This document shows positions 17,647 through 26,274 of a stretch of 64,000 nt of DNA, in pieces (position 1 is the first letter of the stretch; every line of letters begins with the position of its first letter). The notes under the pieces were generated by a model that worked only from the letters and a program-made list of their open reading frames with translations, ran no database searches and was not told the origin of the DNA. The stretch is taken from the NCBI GenBank assembly GCA_021822605.1, contig JAKAQL010000007.1, positions 1 through 64,000 on the forward strand, in the 5' to 3' direction. The DNA is from Actinomycetes bacterium. GTDB taxonomy: Bacteria; Actinomycetota; Acidimicrobiia; Acidimicrobiales; Acidimicrobiaceae. The translations under genes were made by a program, and so were the position numbers.

Positions 17647-18444
17647 ATGGAGGGCGTGTTCTTTGACCTTGACAAAACGGTTATCGCACGTGCATCGATG
17701 CTGGCGCTTGGGACGAGATTTTTTCAGGAAGGCCTCATCACCCGTAGGACCGTCGCGCGGAGCCTCTATGCCCAAACGGTATACAAATACCTTGGCGCGA
17801 ATGAACGCAGGCTCAAGCGGCTTGAGAACGCGGTGCTCTCGCTCACTCAGGGTTGGGAGCAGTCGATGGTACTTCGCGTCGTCACCGAAGCCCTTGGCGA
17901 AATCATTACCCCTCTGATCTACCGAGAGGCGATGGAGCTCATCGACCTTCACCATCTGGCTGGGCGCAAGGTCTTTCTCGTCTCTGCCTCCCCCGAGGAG
18001 GTCGTCGGGCCCATGGCATCCTTTCTCGGCGTCGACGGCTTCATTGGCTCACGTTCACGCGTTGACGAGGCTGGAAAGTACACCGGTGAGTTGGTGTTCT
18101 ATGCCTATGGGCCGTACAAGGTCGAGGCGATCGCGAACCTGGCGATCGCCGAGGACATTGATCTTGCTTGCTCCTGGGCCTACTCCGACTCCTATACCGA
18201 TCTTCCAATGCTTGAGATGGTTGGACATCCGGTCGCAGTCAACCCTGACCGCGTGCTCACCAAAGTTGCTAAGGAGCGTGGCTGGGAGATCTTGGAGTTC
18301 AAGGAGACGACCAAGGTCTCTCGACCATACCTCGTTCGAACCCTCCGGAACGCCGCCTTGGTCATGGTCGTTCTCGTTGGAGGCTCTGCACCATTTCTTG
18401 GGCGCTCATTAGTGCGGCGCCATCGCGCGCACCAGCTCTCATAA
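17647..18444 (+). CDS. HAD-superfamily subfamily IB phosphatase with C-terminal membrane segment
   Basis: A 265-aa SerB-like hydrolase. HAD motif I is FFDLDKTVIA (nucleophile Asp8), motif II lies near VFLVSASPEEV, and motif IV is AYSDSYTDLPML. The family TIGR01490-type proteins act on small phosphoesters; the substrate cannot be told from sequence. The last 35 residues include one hydrophobic stretch (NAALVMVVLVGGSAPFLG) and a basic tail, suggesting membrane anchoring with the catalytic domain in the cytosol. It follows the trkA pair by 12 nt and is probably in the same operon. Confidence 0.87.
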   Translation: MEGVFFDLDKTVIARASMLALGTRFFQEGLITRRTVARSLYAQTVYKYLGANERRLKRLENAVLSLTQGWEQSMVLRVVTEALGEIITPLIYREAMELIDLHHLAGRKVFLVSASPEEVVGPMASFLGVDGFIGSRSRVDEAGKYTGELVFYAYGPYKVEAIANLAIAEDIDLACSWAYSDSYTDLPMLEMVGHPVAVNPDRVLTKVAKERGWEILEFKETTKVSRPYLVRTLRNAALVMVVLVGGSAPFLGRSLVRRHRAHQLS

Positions 18445-19239
18445 AACCACTTCAAACCGACAGCTGCCGAATGGTAAAGGCGTGCGCAACCCATGACGTA
18501 CTGCCCGTCACCAAACCCCACCTGTACAGACGGAGGGATGAGTCCGTCTCGATGGCCCAATCAAACACAAGATGGACACAAGTCATCGGCATAGCGCGAC
18601 AGCACCTCCAAAAAAGGCATGTCAGGACCCATCCAAGCCTCGTCGCAGAGAGCCCTGCGGTAAGTCACTCGATCGTAGCGACGCCTTCCATGGATGTGCG
18701 CATGAGCAGCTGTTGCGAGGACTCTTTTGAACGGTGCACAACGGGTGAGTTTGAACGGTACACGACAGGTGAGCCTCGTCGGTCATCCCAAGCACAAGAT
18801 AGGGTTGCCCGGGATCACAGCATGGTTGGCAAGCAGCGAATCACTAGCGCCTAGCAAGGTGGCCTGCACACACTCGTGGGGCTCAGCGCACCAACCCACC
18901 ATCAAAGCCCAAGCAGAGACGCCTCAGGCAGGCCAGATGTTTGACCAGAAAACCAGCGCTCACGAGGAGCGTCCTTCCATCCGCACATGCCCCCTCCACG
19001 GGAGAAGCTGAGGCTTCCCACCAAAGCCGAACGCTTCTCACGAGCGATAGACCACAAAATCATCACCGACGCTACCAAGAGGGGGCGAAGCCGAGACCGT
19101 TACGGCCCGAGACTCTGGGCCATTACGGAGGCTAGCGCCAGCAAAGAAGGCCACCACATGCCCCAACAACCGCAGCTACCCTAAGAGATGACCTCCCACA
19201 AATCCACATGGGTCGCCAAGACCGCGTCGAGCAACGACC
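18445..19239 (+). other. Gene-poor interval of about 0.8 kb
   Basis: No frame here gives a protein with recognisable composition or motif; the short ORFs in the track look random. It holds a perfect 7-bp hairpin AGACGGA/TCCGTCT (18528-18549) without a U-run, a second hairpin GAAGC/GCTTC with loop TGAG near 19005, and an imperfect tandem direct repeat (listed separately). It lies between convergent transcription units (the HAD gene on plus, the 26-aa gene and sigma factor on minus). It may hold a non-coding RNA or remnants of a lost gene; I cannot decide. Confidence 0.4.
18726..18773 (+). repeat. Imperfect 24-bp tandem direct repeat
   Basis: Two adjacent 24-nt units beginning TTTGAACGGT and ending GGTGAG match at 21 of 24 positions. 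They lie in the gene-poor interval after the HAD gene. Only two units are present; there is no array. Confidence 0.6.
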
Positions 19240-19320
19240 TTAGGCGAGTGTTTCGCGCACCTTCTTGGCAGCAACTGCAACGAGGGCACCGACGATAGCG
19301 AGAAAAATGAGTTTCTTCAT
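19240..19320 (-). CDS. 26-aa single-span membrane peptide
   Basis: A short ORF below the track cut-off: ATG at 19320, stop TAA at 19240, product starting MKKLIFLAIVGALVAVAAKK and ending VRETLA. It is one hydrophobic helix flanked by lysines, followed by a short charged tail. GGAGGG lies directly before the ATG. It sits 40 nt after the sigma factor stop on the same strand. The form resembles tiny actinobacterial membrane peptides such as the DLW-39 family, but the DLW motif is missing, so I do not assign it. Confidence 0.5.
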   Translation of the reverse strand: MKKLIFLAIVGALVAVAAKKVRETLA

Positions 19321-19360
19321 CCCTCCACTATAAAGCTTGCGCACAACAGATACGATCGTC

Positions 19361-20293
19361 TCACCCGGTCAGGAGGTCGCGCGCACCGATATCTGCGGAG
19401 GGATGGCGTAACTTCGACATAGCTCGCGACTCAATCTGCCGAATCCGTTCACGCGTGAGATGGAAATACTCACCCACCTCCTCAAGAGTCCGGGGTTCTC
19501 CGCGGTCAAGCCCATAACGCAGCTTCAAAATATCTCGTTCTCGTTGATCCAGCGGCGACAGCAGACGAGCAATTTCAGAGGGCAGCATCGCCTCTGCCAC
19601 CGCCTCGAACGGCGAGGAGGCGGAACGATCCTCGACTACATCGCCGAGTTCGGCATCACCATCATCACGAAGTGGCTCCGAGAGCGAAACCGGATCGCCA
19701 CGAAACTTGAGCGACTCAATGAGTTTGTCGTAGGGAAGATCAACCTCTTTGGCCAGTTCGTTGACGGTGGGGCTACGACCAAGCTTGAGTTCGAGCCGCA
19801 TTTGGGCGCGCTGGACACGAGCGAGGGAGTCACCTGCGTGAACTGGCAACCGTATGGTCCTGCCTGTATTAGCGATCCCGCGATTGATGGCCTGCCGAAT
19901 CCACCATGTCGCATACGTAGAAAACTTGAACCCTTTGCGCCAGTCAAACTTCTCGACCGCATGGATCAAGCCCATATTCCCCTCCTGGATCAGATCCAGC
20001 AACGGAAGACCAGACGCCTGATAGCGCTTTGCGATCGAAACGACGAGTCGCAGGTTACCCTGGATGAAGGCCTGCTTTGCAGACTCTCCCCGTCGAACGA
20101 TGATGAGTAATTCGCGACGACGCTCCGCCGTCAGGTTGTCGCCATTGAGCTCCTCACGAGCCTCGTTGGCACGCTCCATCTCCCTACCGAGACGACTCTC
20201 ATCATCTTTGGAAAGAAGCGAGTGCGTACCGATATCCCCGAGGTATAGCCGGATCAGATCCTCTTCGTCGCGCTCCTGTCGTTCCCTGCTCAC
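19361..20293 (-). CDS. RNA polymerase sigma factor, SigA/SigB (RpoD) family
   Basis: A 310-aa sigma-70 protein with region 1.2 (LIRLYLGDIGTHSLLSKDDE), region 2 (NLRLVVSIAKRYQASGLPLLDLIQEGNMGLIHAVEKFDWRKG, FSTYATWWIRQAI), region 3, and region 4 with its helix-turn-helix (ILKLRYGLDRGEPRTLEEVGEYFHLTRERIRQIE). It lacks the long region 1.1 of primary sigma factors. The length fits a group 2 factor such as SigB/HrdD, or a short principal factor; the window does not decide which. It is monocistronic or followed by the 26-aa peptide gene. Confidence 0.92.
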   Translation of the reverse strand: MSRERQERDEEDLIRLYLGDIGTHSLLSKDDESRLGREMERANEAREELNGDNLTAERRRELLIIVRRGESAKQAFIQGNLRLVVSIAKRYQASGLPLLDLIQEGNMGLIHAVEKFDWRKGFKFSTYATWWIRQAINRGIANTGRTIRLPVHAGDSLARVQRAQMRLELKLGRSPTVNELAKEVDLPYDKLIESLKFRGDPVSLSEPLRDDGDAELGDVVEDRSASSPFEAVAEAMLPSEIARLLSPLDQRERDILKLRYGLDRGEPRTLEEVGEYFHLTRERIRQIESRAMSKLRHPSADIGARDLLTG

Positions 20294-20426
20294 CGCCGGT
20301 ACGTCTCCCTCCGCCCGCTCGATACCAGGGCTTCACGCGTGCTTCGAACGACCAAACCCGGATTCGATTCCACAGTAAAAACTCTACCGAATAGCGCCAT
20401 AATCCAAGCCATTACGGCAAAACTGC

Positions 20427-20849
20427 CTATAAATTTACTACCGCTCTCCACCAGCCAAGATCTCCGCGGAGCTGTCGAGCAACGAAGGCAAGGTTGCGGT
20501 TACCCCACCCGCCATCGGCGGCGAGGAGGGAGAACAGCTCATCAAGCGATTCAACTTCTTGACCTGGCGACTGCGAAAGATACGCCTCGAGGGGATGAGA
20601 CGCCAACTCAGGCTGTCGGAGGAGTTCTGGAATCGGATGAGCAGCGACGGCTATGAGCTGGCCAACCGCAACGCCGAGCCAGCGCGAGAACTCAACGTGA
20701 GCAAGTTTGCGCTCCGAGGCAGTCGCCATGACCAGTTGCGCCAACGCCATGCACCGTTGAGCAACCCTATCGATCACCATCTGGGCCTCATTGAGCAAGA
20801 GTGGTTGTTCGTACCCGCCAACCCAGTCGGGTAGCACGTGGCGTTCCAC
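20427..20849 (-). CDS. Unknown protein coupled to nadE
   Basis: A 140-aa ORF starting with GTG three bases after the nadE stop, in the same direction, which suggests cotranscription. It is largely helical in appearance, rich in Leu, Ala and Glu, with conserved-looking stretches such as LLLNEAQMVIDRV and FSRWLGVAVGQLIAVAAH. No signal peptide, membrane segment or catalytic motif is seen. I do not recognise the family. The close spacing and protein-like composition argue that it is real. Confidence 0.6.
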   Translation of the reverse strand: MERHVLPDWVGGYEQPLLLNEAQMVIDRVAQRCMALAQLVMATASERKLAHVEFSRWLGVAVGQLIAVAAHPIPELLRQPELASHPLEAYLSQSPGQEVESLDELFSLLAADGGWGNRNLAFVARQLRGDLGWWRAVVNL

Positions 20850-20852
20850 GAG

Positions 20853-22583
20853 TCACGCGTATCCGGAGCTAATTGGCATGCGTCGATCCTTCCCGAAAGC
20901 CTTCGAGGAGAGGCGCACTCCGAGCGGGCTCTGTCTTCGTTTGTACTCATTACGTCGAATCATGGCGTCGACTCGTGCCACCATCTCGGGCTCGAAGCCT
21001 CGATCAACAAGTTGGACCACCGATTGGTCCTGGTCGATGAGCAAAGCGAGGACTTCGTCAAGTACGGGGTAGTCAGGAAGCGTATCGGTATCGAGTTGAT
21101 CGGGGCGTAACTCCGCACTCGGTGGCTTGGATAGAATCTCGGTGGGTATGACAACCCGCTCTCGGTTGAGGTAGTCCGCGATCGCGTAGACCTGAGTCTT
21201 GTACAGGTCTTTGATCACCGCAAATCCACCAGCAGTATCGCCATAGAGCGTCGAGTAACCTACCGCTAGCTCAGACTTGTTGCCGGTGGTAAGAACCAGT
21301 CGGCCATTCGCATTGGAGAGCGCCATCATCAGAATTCCGCGAATACGACTCTGCAGGTTTTCATCGACGAGACCCACGACGGGTAGCTCATGTGCAAGGA
21401 TCTCCGCGAGCGCATGATGGGCCGCTTCAATCGGCAGAGTGATGATTTCGCAAGCGAGGTTCTTAGCGAGTGCCACCGCATCCGTTAAGGAACCCTCAGA
21501 GGAGTAGCGAGACGGCAAAGCAACAAGCTGCACGGCCGAGGGACCAAGTGCTTCAACCGCCAACGCAGCAACAAGCGCAGAGTCGATTCCTCCTGAAACC
21601 GCAACAAGGACACCACCAGCATGGTTCTTCTTGACGTAGTCGCGGGTCCCGAGCACAATGGCCTGCGTTACCTCCTCTGCGTCGAAACCCTCCACTGGAG
21701 ACTCGAGAAGCCTCGATCGGGTCACGCCCGTCACCGGAGTGACACCATGGGTATGTCGAATCCCTAAAACCTGGCGTCCAGCGGGTTCGACATCCACCCT
21801 TAGGCCACCGCGGGGATCGAGCAGGCGTTTGCGGTAGCGAGCCTCCTCCCCTAAGAAGTCAACGACAAAGAGATCCTCCACGAAACGAGGCGCTCTCGCC
21901 TGTATGGCACCTGTCGCATCCACGAAGAACGAGCCCCCGTCGAAAACCAGTTCATCCTGCCCACCGACGAGGTTGCAGTAGAGGATCGCGACTGATGCAT
22001 CTGAAGCTCGGACCTCCATAAGTCGTTCTCGAGACGCCTGCCGACCCATCTCGTACGGGGAGGCGTTGGCCACCAATACCACATCCGCACCCATCGCCGA
22101 TGCCTGTGCGATCGCGCCTTGTGGCGACCATGCATCCTCGCAGATGGCAAGACCGACCGCCATACCGTTCACCTCAAGGAGATGTGATTGAGGGCCCCCA
22201 GGGCGAAAATACCGACACTCATCAAAGACGGTATAGTTAGGAAGGATCTGCTTGTCGTAGATCATCTGCACCCGGTGGTCAAAGAGCACCGCCACAGAGT
22301 TGTGCAGGTCATCACCGCGACGGACAAAACCGACAACCACCACGATATCGCCGCCAACACGCTTGGCCATCTCACCAAGGACCGTGAGATTATCATCGAC
22401 AAACTGCGGCTGTAGCAGAAGATCCTCCGGCGGGTAACCGGTCAGCGTCAGTTCAGGGAACAGCAGAATGTCGACTCCAAGTGCACGCGCCTCCTCGATG
22501 GCGGAATAACAACGGCCAGCATTCTGTTCCAAAGCTCCAACAGCAACGTTTACCTGCGCGCAGGCAAGTTTGAGAGGACTCAC
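20853..22583 (-). CDS. nadE: Glutamine-dependent NAD+ synthetase
   Basis: A 576-aa two-domain enzyme. The N-terminal nitrilase-type glutaminase has its Glu-Lys-Cys triad at E44 (LLFPELTLTGYPPED), K111 (YDKQILPNYTVFDE) and C148 (LAICEDAW). The C-terminal synthetase has the PP-loop VAVSGGIDSALVAAL and TGNKSELAVGYSTLYGD. It amidates deamido-NAD+ with ammonia channelled from glutamine. The start is GTG at 22583, only 6 nt from the divergent ABC ATPase start. Confidence 0.96.
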   Translation of the reverse strand: MSPLKLACAQVNVAVGALEQNAGRCYSAIEEARALGVDILLFPELTLTGYPPEDLLLQPQFVDDNLTVLGEMAKRVGGDIVVVVGFVRRGDDLHNSVAVLFDHRVQMIYDKQILPNYTVFDECRYFRPGGPQSHLLEVNGMAVGLAICEDAWSPQGAIAQASAMGADVVLVANASPYEMGRQASRERLMEVRASDASVAILYCNLVGGQDELVFDGGSFFVDATGAIQARAPRFVEDLFVVDFLGEEARYRKRLLDPRGGLRVDVEPAGRQVLGIRHTHGVTPVTGVTRSRLLESPVEGFDAEEVTQAIVLGTRDYVKKNHAGGVLVAVSGGIDSALVAALAVEALGPSAVQLVALPSRYSSEGSLTDAVALAKNLACEIITLPIEAAHHALAEILAHELPVVGLVDENLQSRIRGILMMALSNANGRLVLTTGNKSELAVGYSTLYGDTAGGFAVIKDLYKTQVYAIADYLNRERVVIPTEILSKPPSAELRPDQLDTDTLPDYPVLDEVLALLIDQDQSVVQLVDRGFEPEMVARVDAMIRRNEYKRRQSPLGVRLSSKAFGKDRRMPISSGYA

Positions 22584-22589
22584 ACACTC

Positions 22590-23555
22590 ATGGTAGCCCC
22601 TGACCTCGGCCCCCAGAACCTTGCGATCGAAGTCAAGGATCTGGTGAAGACCTACCCTGGTTCGATCGCCGCGGTCCGAGGGGTAAGTTTCTCCATACCC
22701 CGTGGCAGCGTCTATGGACTACTGGGTCCCAACGGTGCTGGTAAAACCACGACCTTTGGCATGATCACCACCAGGGTGATCCCGACCTCTGGAACCGTCT
22801 TGATCAACGGCATCAACGTGGTCGCGAAGCCCGCCCAGGCCAAGAGTTTCCTCGGTGTCGTCCCGCAATCCAACACTCTCGATCGGTCCCCCAGTGTACG
22901 GGAGAACCTCACCTTCCACGGGAGGTACTTCGGCATGACCTCCAAGGAGGCGCGCACAAAGGCAGATCAGCTCCTTGTCCAATTCCGGCTCCAGGAGCGT
23001 GCGGCGGCACCAGTAGGAGCACTCTCGGGTGGCATGGCGCAACGACTCATGGTCGCGCGTGCCGTCATGCATAGCCCCACCATTCTGGTACTCGATGAGC
23101 CCACGACCGGTCTCGATCCACAGAGCAGATTGGCACTTTGGGAGATTTTACGAGAACTCAATGCAGCCGGACAAACGATTCTCCTCTCAACCCACTATAT
23201 GGATGAGGCGGATGAGCTGTGCGAGAAGATCGCCATTATGGATCACGGTCAAGTGCTCGCCCTTGACACTCCAGCCGCACTCAAACGGTCGTACGCAAAG
23301 CAAGCACGGATCTCGCTTGATCTACAGGGTGCTGACCCAGGGCTAGCGGAGATGCTAGCGGAGGCGTTACCGGGCACGACAATCGGTTTTGTGGGTTCAC
23401 AACTCACCATCTCAACCGACGATCCAACGGATCTCCTTCCGATGTTGGTCAAGGAGCTGGTAGCCATGGATATTGGCTACCGCAATCTCTCAGTACGACA
23501 GGGATCGCTTGAAAGCGTTTTTCTTGCACTCACAGGAAGGGACCTACGAGAATGA
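22590..23555 (+). CDS. ABC exporter ATP-binding protein (DrrA-like)
   Basis: A 321-aa ATPase: Walker A GLLGPNGAGKTTT, signature ALSGGMAQRLMVARA, Walker B ILVLDEPTTGLDPQSR, and a C-terminal extension of about 90 residues typical of the DrrA/CcmA type. It pairs with the following permease (overlap of 4 nt), forming a type that exports drugs, lipids or polysaccharides; the substrate cannot be read from sequence. Its ATG lies 6 nt from the divergent nadE start, so its promoter must lie within nadE coding sequence or the message is leaderless. Confidence 0.92.
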   Translation: MVAPDLGPQNLAIEVKDLVKTYPGSIAAVRGVSFSIPRGSVYGLLGPNGAGKTTTFGMITTRVIPTSGTVLINGINVVAKPAQAKSFLGVVPQSNTLDRSPSVRENLTFHGRYFGMTSKEARTKADQLLVQFRLQERAAAPVGALSGGMAQRLMVARAVMHSPTILVLDEPTTGLDPQSRLALWEILRELNAAGQTILLSTHYMDEADELCEKIAIMDHGQVLALDTPAALKRSYAKQARISLDLQGADPGLAEMLAEALPGTTIGFVGSQLTISTDDPTDLLPMLVKELVAMDIGYRNLSVRQGSLESVFLALTGRDLRE

Positions 23556-24367
23556 GTTTGGCCACAGCTACGCGATCGCACTATACCCAGACCATCTGGT
23601 CACTCGTCGTTCGAGACATTCGGGTGCTCGTCTCTCGTTGGGTGATGTTCCTGGTACGAGTGATTTCACAACCTATCCTCATCGTCTTTGTGTTGGCTTA
23701 CGTGTTCCCCAAGATTGGACAGGGGATCGGCGGCAACGCCGCCGCCGAAGCCAAGTTCTCTACGCTCCTCGTCGCTGGCGTCGTGGGCATCTCCATCATC
23801 ACCCAAGGCATTCAAGCCGTCGCTCTTCCACTCGTCCAGGAGTTTTCCTTCACCCGGGAGATTGAGGACCGAGTGCTAGCGCCTGTTCCGATCTGGGGGG
23901 TTGCGACTGCCAAAATCATCTCCGGCGCTCTCCAGGCCCTCATTGCAGCACTCGTCGTCTTCATCGTCTCCATCTTCATACCAGCGACTACCGTGCATCT
24001 CTCAGTCAACTGGCCGCTCGTGCTGACCATCATCCCCATCGCAGCGGTGCTCTCCGGAGCGCTTGGGCTCGCCATCGGCACGATCGTTCCTCCCACCCAG
24101 GTCGCCTTCATCTTTGCGATCATCCTCTTGCCGATGACCTTTCTCGGTGCCGTCTACTACCCCTGGACGAGTCTTGGCACCATTCCATGGCTCAAGTGGG
24201 CTGTCCTGATCAATCCTCTGATCTATATCAACGAAGGGCTACGCGCGGCCCTGACCACTGGAATTCCACACATGAACTTGTACGGGGTCTATGGGGGGCT
24301 GATCGGCTTCTTTCTCCTCCTTGTCTTCATCGGCATCAGAGGTTTTAAGAATCGAGTCATCAGCTAG
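23552..24367 (+). CDS. ABC exporter permease (DrrB/ABC-2 type)
   Basis: A 271-aa membrane protein with about six hydrophobic segments and the ABC-2 signature region EFSFTREIEDRVLAPVPIWGVATAKIISGALQ. It is the membrane partner of the preceding ATPase, with which it overlaps by 4 nt. No soluble binding protein is nearby, as expected for an exporter. Confidence 0.9.
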   Translation: MSLATATRSHYTQTIWSLVVRDIRVLVSRWVMFLVRVISQPILIVFVLAYVFPKIGQGIGGNAAAEAKFSTLLVAGVVGISIITQGIQAVALPLVQEFSFTREIEDRVLAPVPIWGVATAKIISGALQALIAALVVFIVSIFIPATTVHLSVNWPLVLTIIPIAAVLSGALGLAIGTIVPPTQVAFIFAIILLPMTFLGAVYYPWTSLGTIPWLKWAVLINPLIYINEGLRAALTTGIPHMNLYGVYGGLIGFFLLLVFIGIRGFKNRVIS

Positions 24368-24475
24368 TACTCTCGGTTGCAAAGCTGCTTGTGCACAGTA
24401 ACTCTTCAGCTGGTTGCCAGGATTTCTTTGCATGACCTTGAGTAACCTGTCAGCTAAATACCTCGAGGAGAATCA

Positions 24476-25408
24476 ATGATAGAAGCGCACGGTCTGACCA
24501 AGACCTATGAGGGGACTCTGGCAGTCGATCATCTCGACTTTCAGGTAGTCGAGGGAAGGGTCACCGGCTTCCTCGGACCGAACGGGGCCGGCAAATCGAC
24601 GACGATGCGGATGATCATGGGTCTTGATCACCCGAGCGAGGGTTCGGTACTCATCAACGGTCAGCATTTCTCGGAGCTCAAGAATCCTCTCCGCACCATT
24701 GGAGCGCTACTCGAGGCAAAAGCGTATCATCCGGGTCGTACCGCTCGCAATCACCTGTTAGCTCTTGCCGCTACTAACCATATCTCCAAACAGCGCGTTG
24801 ACGAGGTGCTCGATCTCGTTGGACTCACCTCGGTCGCTGATCGCAGGGCTGGTACCTTCTCGCTCGGCATGGGCCAACGACTCGGTATTGCCGCAGCGTT
24901 GCTCGGTGACGCCCCACTCCTCCTGTTTGATGAGCCGGTCAACGGACTCGATCCAGAGGGAATCCTTTGGATTCGCCACCTCCTGCGCGGGCTCGCCGCA
25001 GAGGGTCGCGGTATCTTCGTCTCTAGCCACCTCATGAGTGAGATGGCACTCACGGCTGATCACGTGGTAGTCATCGGTAGGGGCAAGCTCGTCGCCGACA
25101 CTGACATGGTTAACTTCATCGACGCTAATTCAGGCAAAACAACACTGGTGCGAACACCGCGTCGAGAGGAACTTCAAACCCTGTTAACCGAGCACGGTGC
25201 GACTATGACGAGCGTCGACCCAGATGGGCTCCAGGTGACCGGCCTCGAGACGGCCGAGATCGGTGAGATCGCCTTTTCAGCAGGCATCGTACTCCATGAA
25301 CTCGCGAGTGTCTCCGCCAGCCTTGAGGATGCCTTTATGAGCCTCATGCAAGATGACGTCGAGTTCCAGTCTCATACCTCAGTTCATTTAGAAGGGGAAC
25401 GCGCATGA
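24476..25408 (+). CDS. ABC transporter ATP-binding protein (second pair)
   Basis: A 310-aa ATPase of the bacitracin/BcrA-like type: Walker A FLGPNGAGKSTTMRMI, signature FSLGMGQRLGIAAALL (LGMGQ in place of LSGGQ is usual in this subfamily), Walker B LLLFDEPVNGLDPEGI. GAGGAG lies before the ATG. About 108 nt separate it from the first ABC pair, so it may have its own promoter, though I could not place one firmly. It overlaps its permease by 4 nt. Confidence 0.92.
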   Translation: MIEAHGLTKTYEGTLAVDHLDFQVVEGRVTGFLGPNGAGKSTTMRMIMGLDHPSEGSVLINGQHFSELKNPLRTIGALLEAKAYHPGRTARNHLLALAATNHISKQRVDEVLDLVGLTSVADRRAGTFSLGMGQRLGIAAALLGDAPLLLFDEPVNGLDPEGILWIRHLLRGLAAEGRGIFVSSHLMSEMALTADHVVVIGRGKLVADTDMVNFIDANSGKTTLVRTPRREELQTLLTEHGATMTSVDPDGLQVTGLETAEIGEIAFSAGIVLHELASVSASLEDAFMSLMQDDVEFQSHTSVHLEGERA

Positions 25409-26208
25409 GTGTCACGACCACGACCCAACGGAGGCAGAGCTTTGGCGATCTCCTCTCCTCGGAGTGGGTGAAGATCCGTTCGGTTCGCTCCACCATTCTC
25501 ACCCTCCTCGTCACCGCCGTCCTCACCATCGGAATCTCTTCACTTGGTGCCTTTGCGATCGCTGCGAACTGGAATCACGTCAGTCCAGCACAGCGCCTGG
25601 CCTTTGACCCCACCTCTCGAAGCCTCTCAGGTGTCCTCCTCGGTCAACTCGCGCTTGGCGTGCTCGGCATTTTGGTCTTTACGGCCGAAGTCGCCACCGG
25701 CACCATCAGCGCGACGTTCACCGCGGCATCCTCTCGATCCAAGGTCCTCTTGGCTAAGATCGTGATGTTCGCTATCGTAGCCATCATCGTCGGCGAGATC
25801 GTCAGCTTTGCGAGTTTCTTCGCAGGACAAGCGTTGCTCTCAGGGACGACGCCGACTGCCCCACTCGGTGGAACAAATGTCCTCAGAGCTGTCGCGGGTA
25901 CTGGCCTTTACATGGCGATCCTGGCTCTCTTTGCACTGGGTCTCGGCGTCATTGTTCGACACACCGCGGGTGCTATCACCACCTTTGTCGCCTTAGTTCT
26001 GGTGCTTCCGCTACTGGTGACAGCCCTTCCCACCTCGCTCTCAAACGACATCAACAAGTTCCTGCCCTTTACCGTCGGGCAGACGATGATGAGTGTGCAC
26101 TCCCAGCCCGACACCTTCAGCGCCTGGGCCGGACTCGGTCTGCTCGCCGTCTACACCGTGCTCGTTCTACTCATCGCCAACTGGCGACTCAACAGCCGAG
26201 ACGCCTAA
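25405..26208 (+). CDS. ABC transporter permease (second pair)
   Basis: A 267-aa membrane protein with about six hydrophobic spans. It begins with a cytoplasmic head FGDLLSSEWVKIRSVRSTI, the usual entry of ABC-2/BcrB-like permeases, then TVLTIGISSLGAF and further spans, including VATGTISATFTAASSRSKVLLAK between spans 2 and 3. It is the partner of the preceding ATPase. Substrate unknown; peptide antibiotic or sodium export are family possibilities only. Confidence 0.88.
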   Translation: MSVTTTTQRRQSFGDLLSSEWVKIRSVRSTILTLLVTAVLTIGISSLGAFAIAANWNHVSPAQRLAFDPTSRSLSGVLLGQLALGVLGILVFTAEVATGTISATFTAASSRSKVLLAKIVMFAIVAIIVGEIVSFASFFAGQALLSGTTPTAPLGGTNVLRAVAGTGLYMAILALFALGLGVIVRHTAGAITTFVALVLVLPLLVTALPTSLSNDINKFLPFTVGQTMMSVHSQPDTFSAWAGLGLLAVYTVLVLLIANWRLNSRDA

Positions 26209-26274
26209 GTAGAAACCACAGGCGTTCTCCATTGACACCGTCCGATCCCCCAAAGACAGATATTGCGGTGTCGA

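Noticed and set aside
18535-18555. GATGAGTCCGTC resembling the hammerhead ribozyme core
   Set aside because: The needed CUGAUGA and GAAA core bases are not present around it; only the hairpin itself is real.
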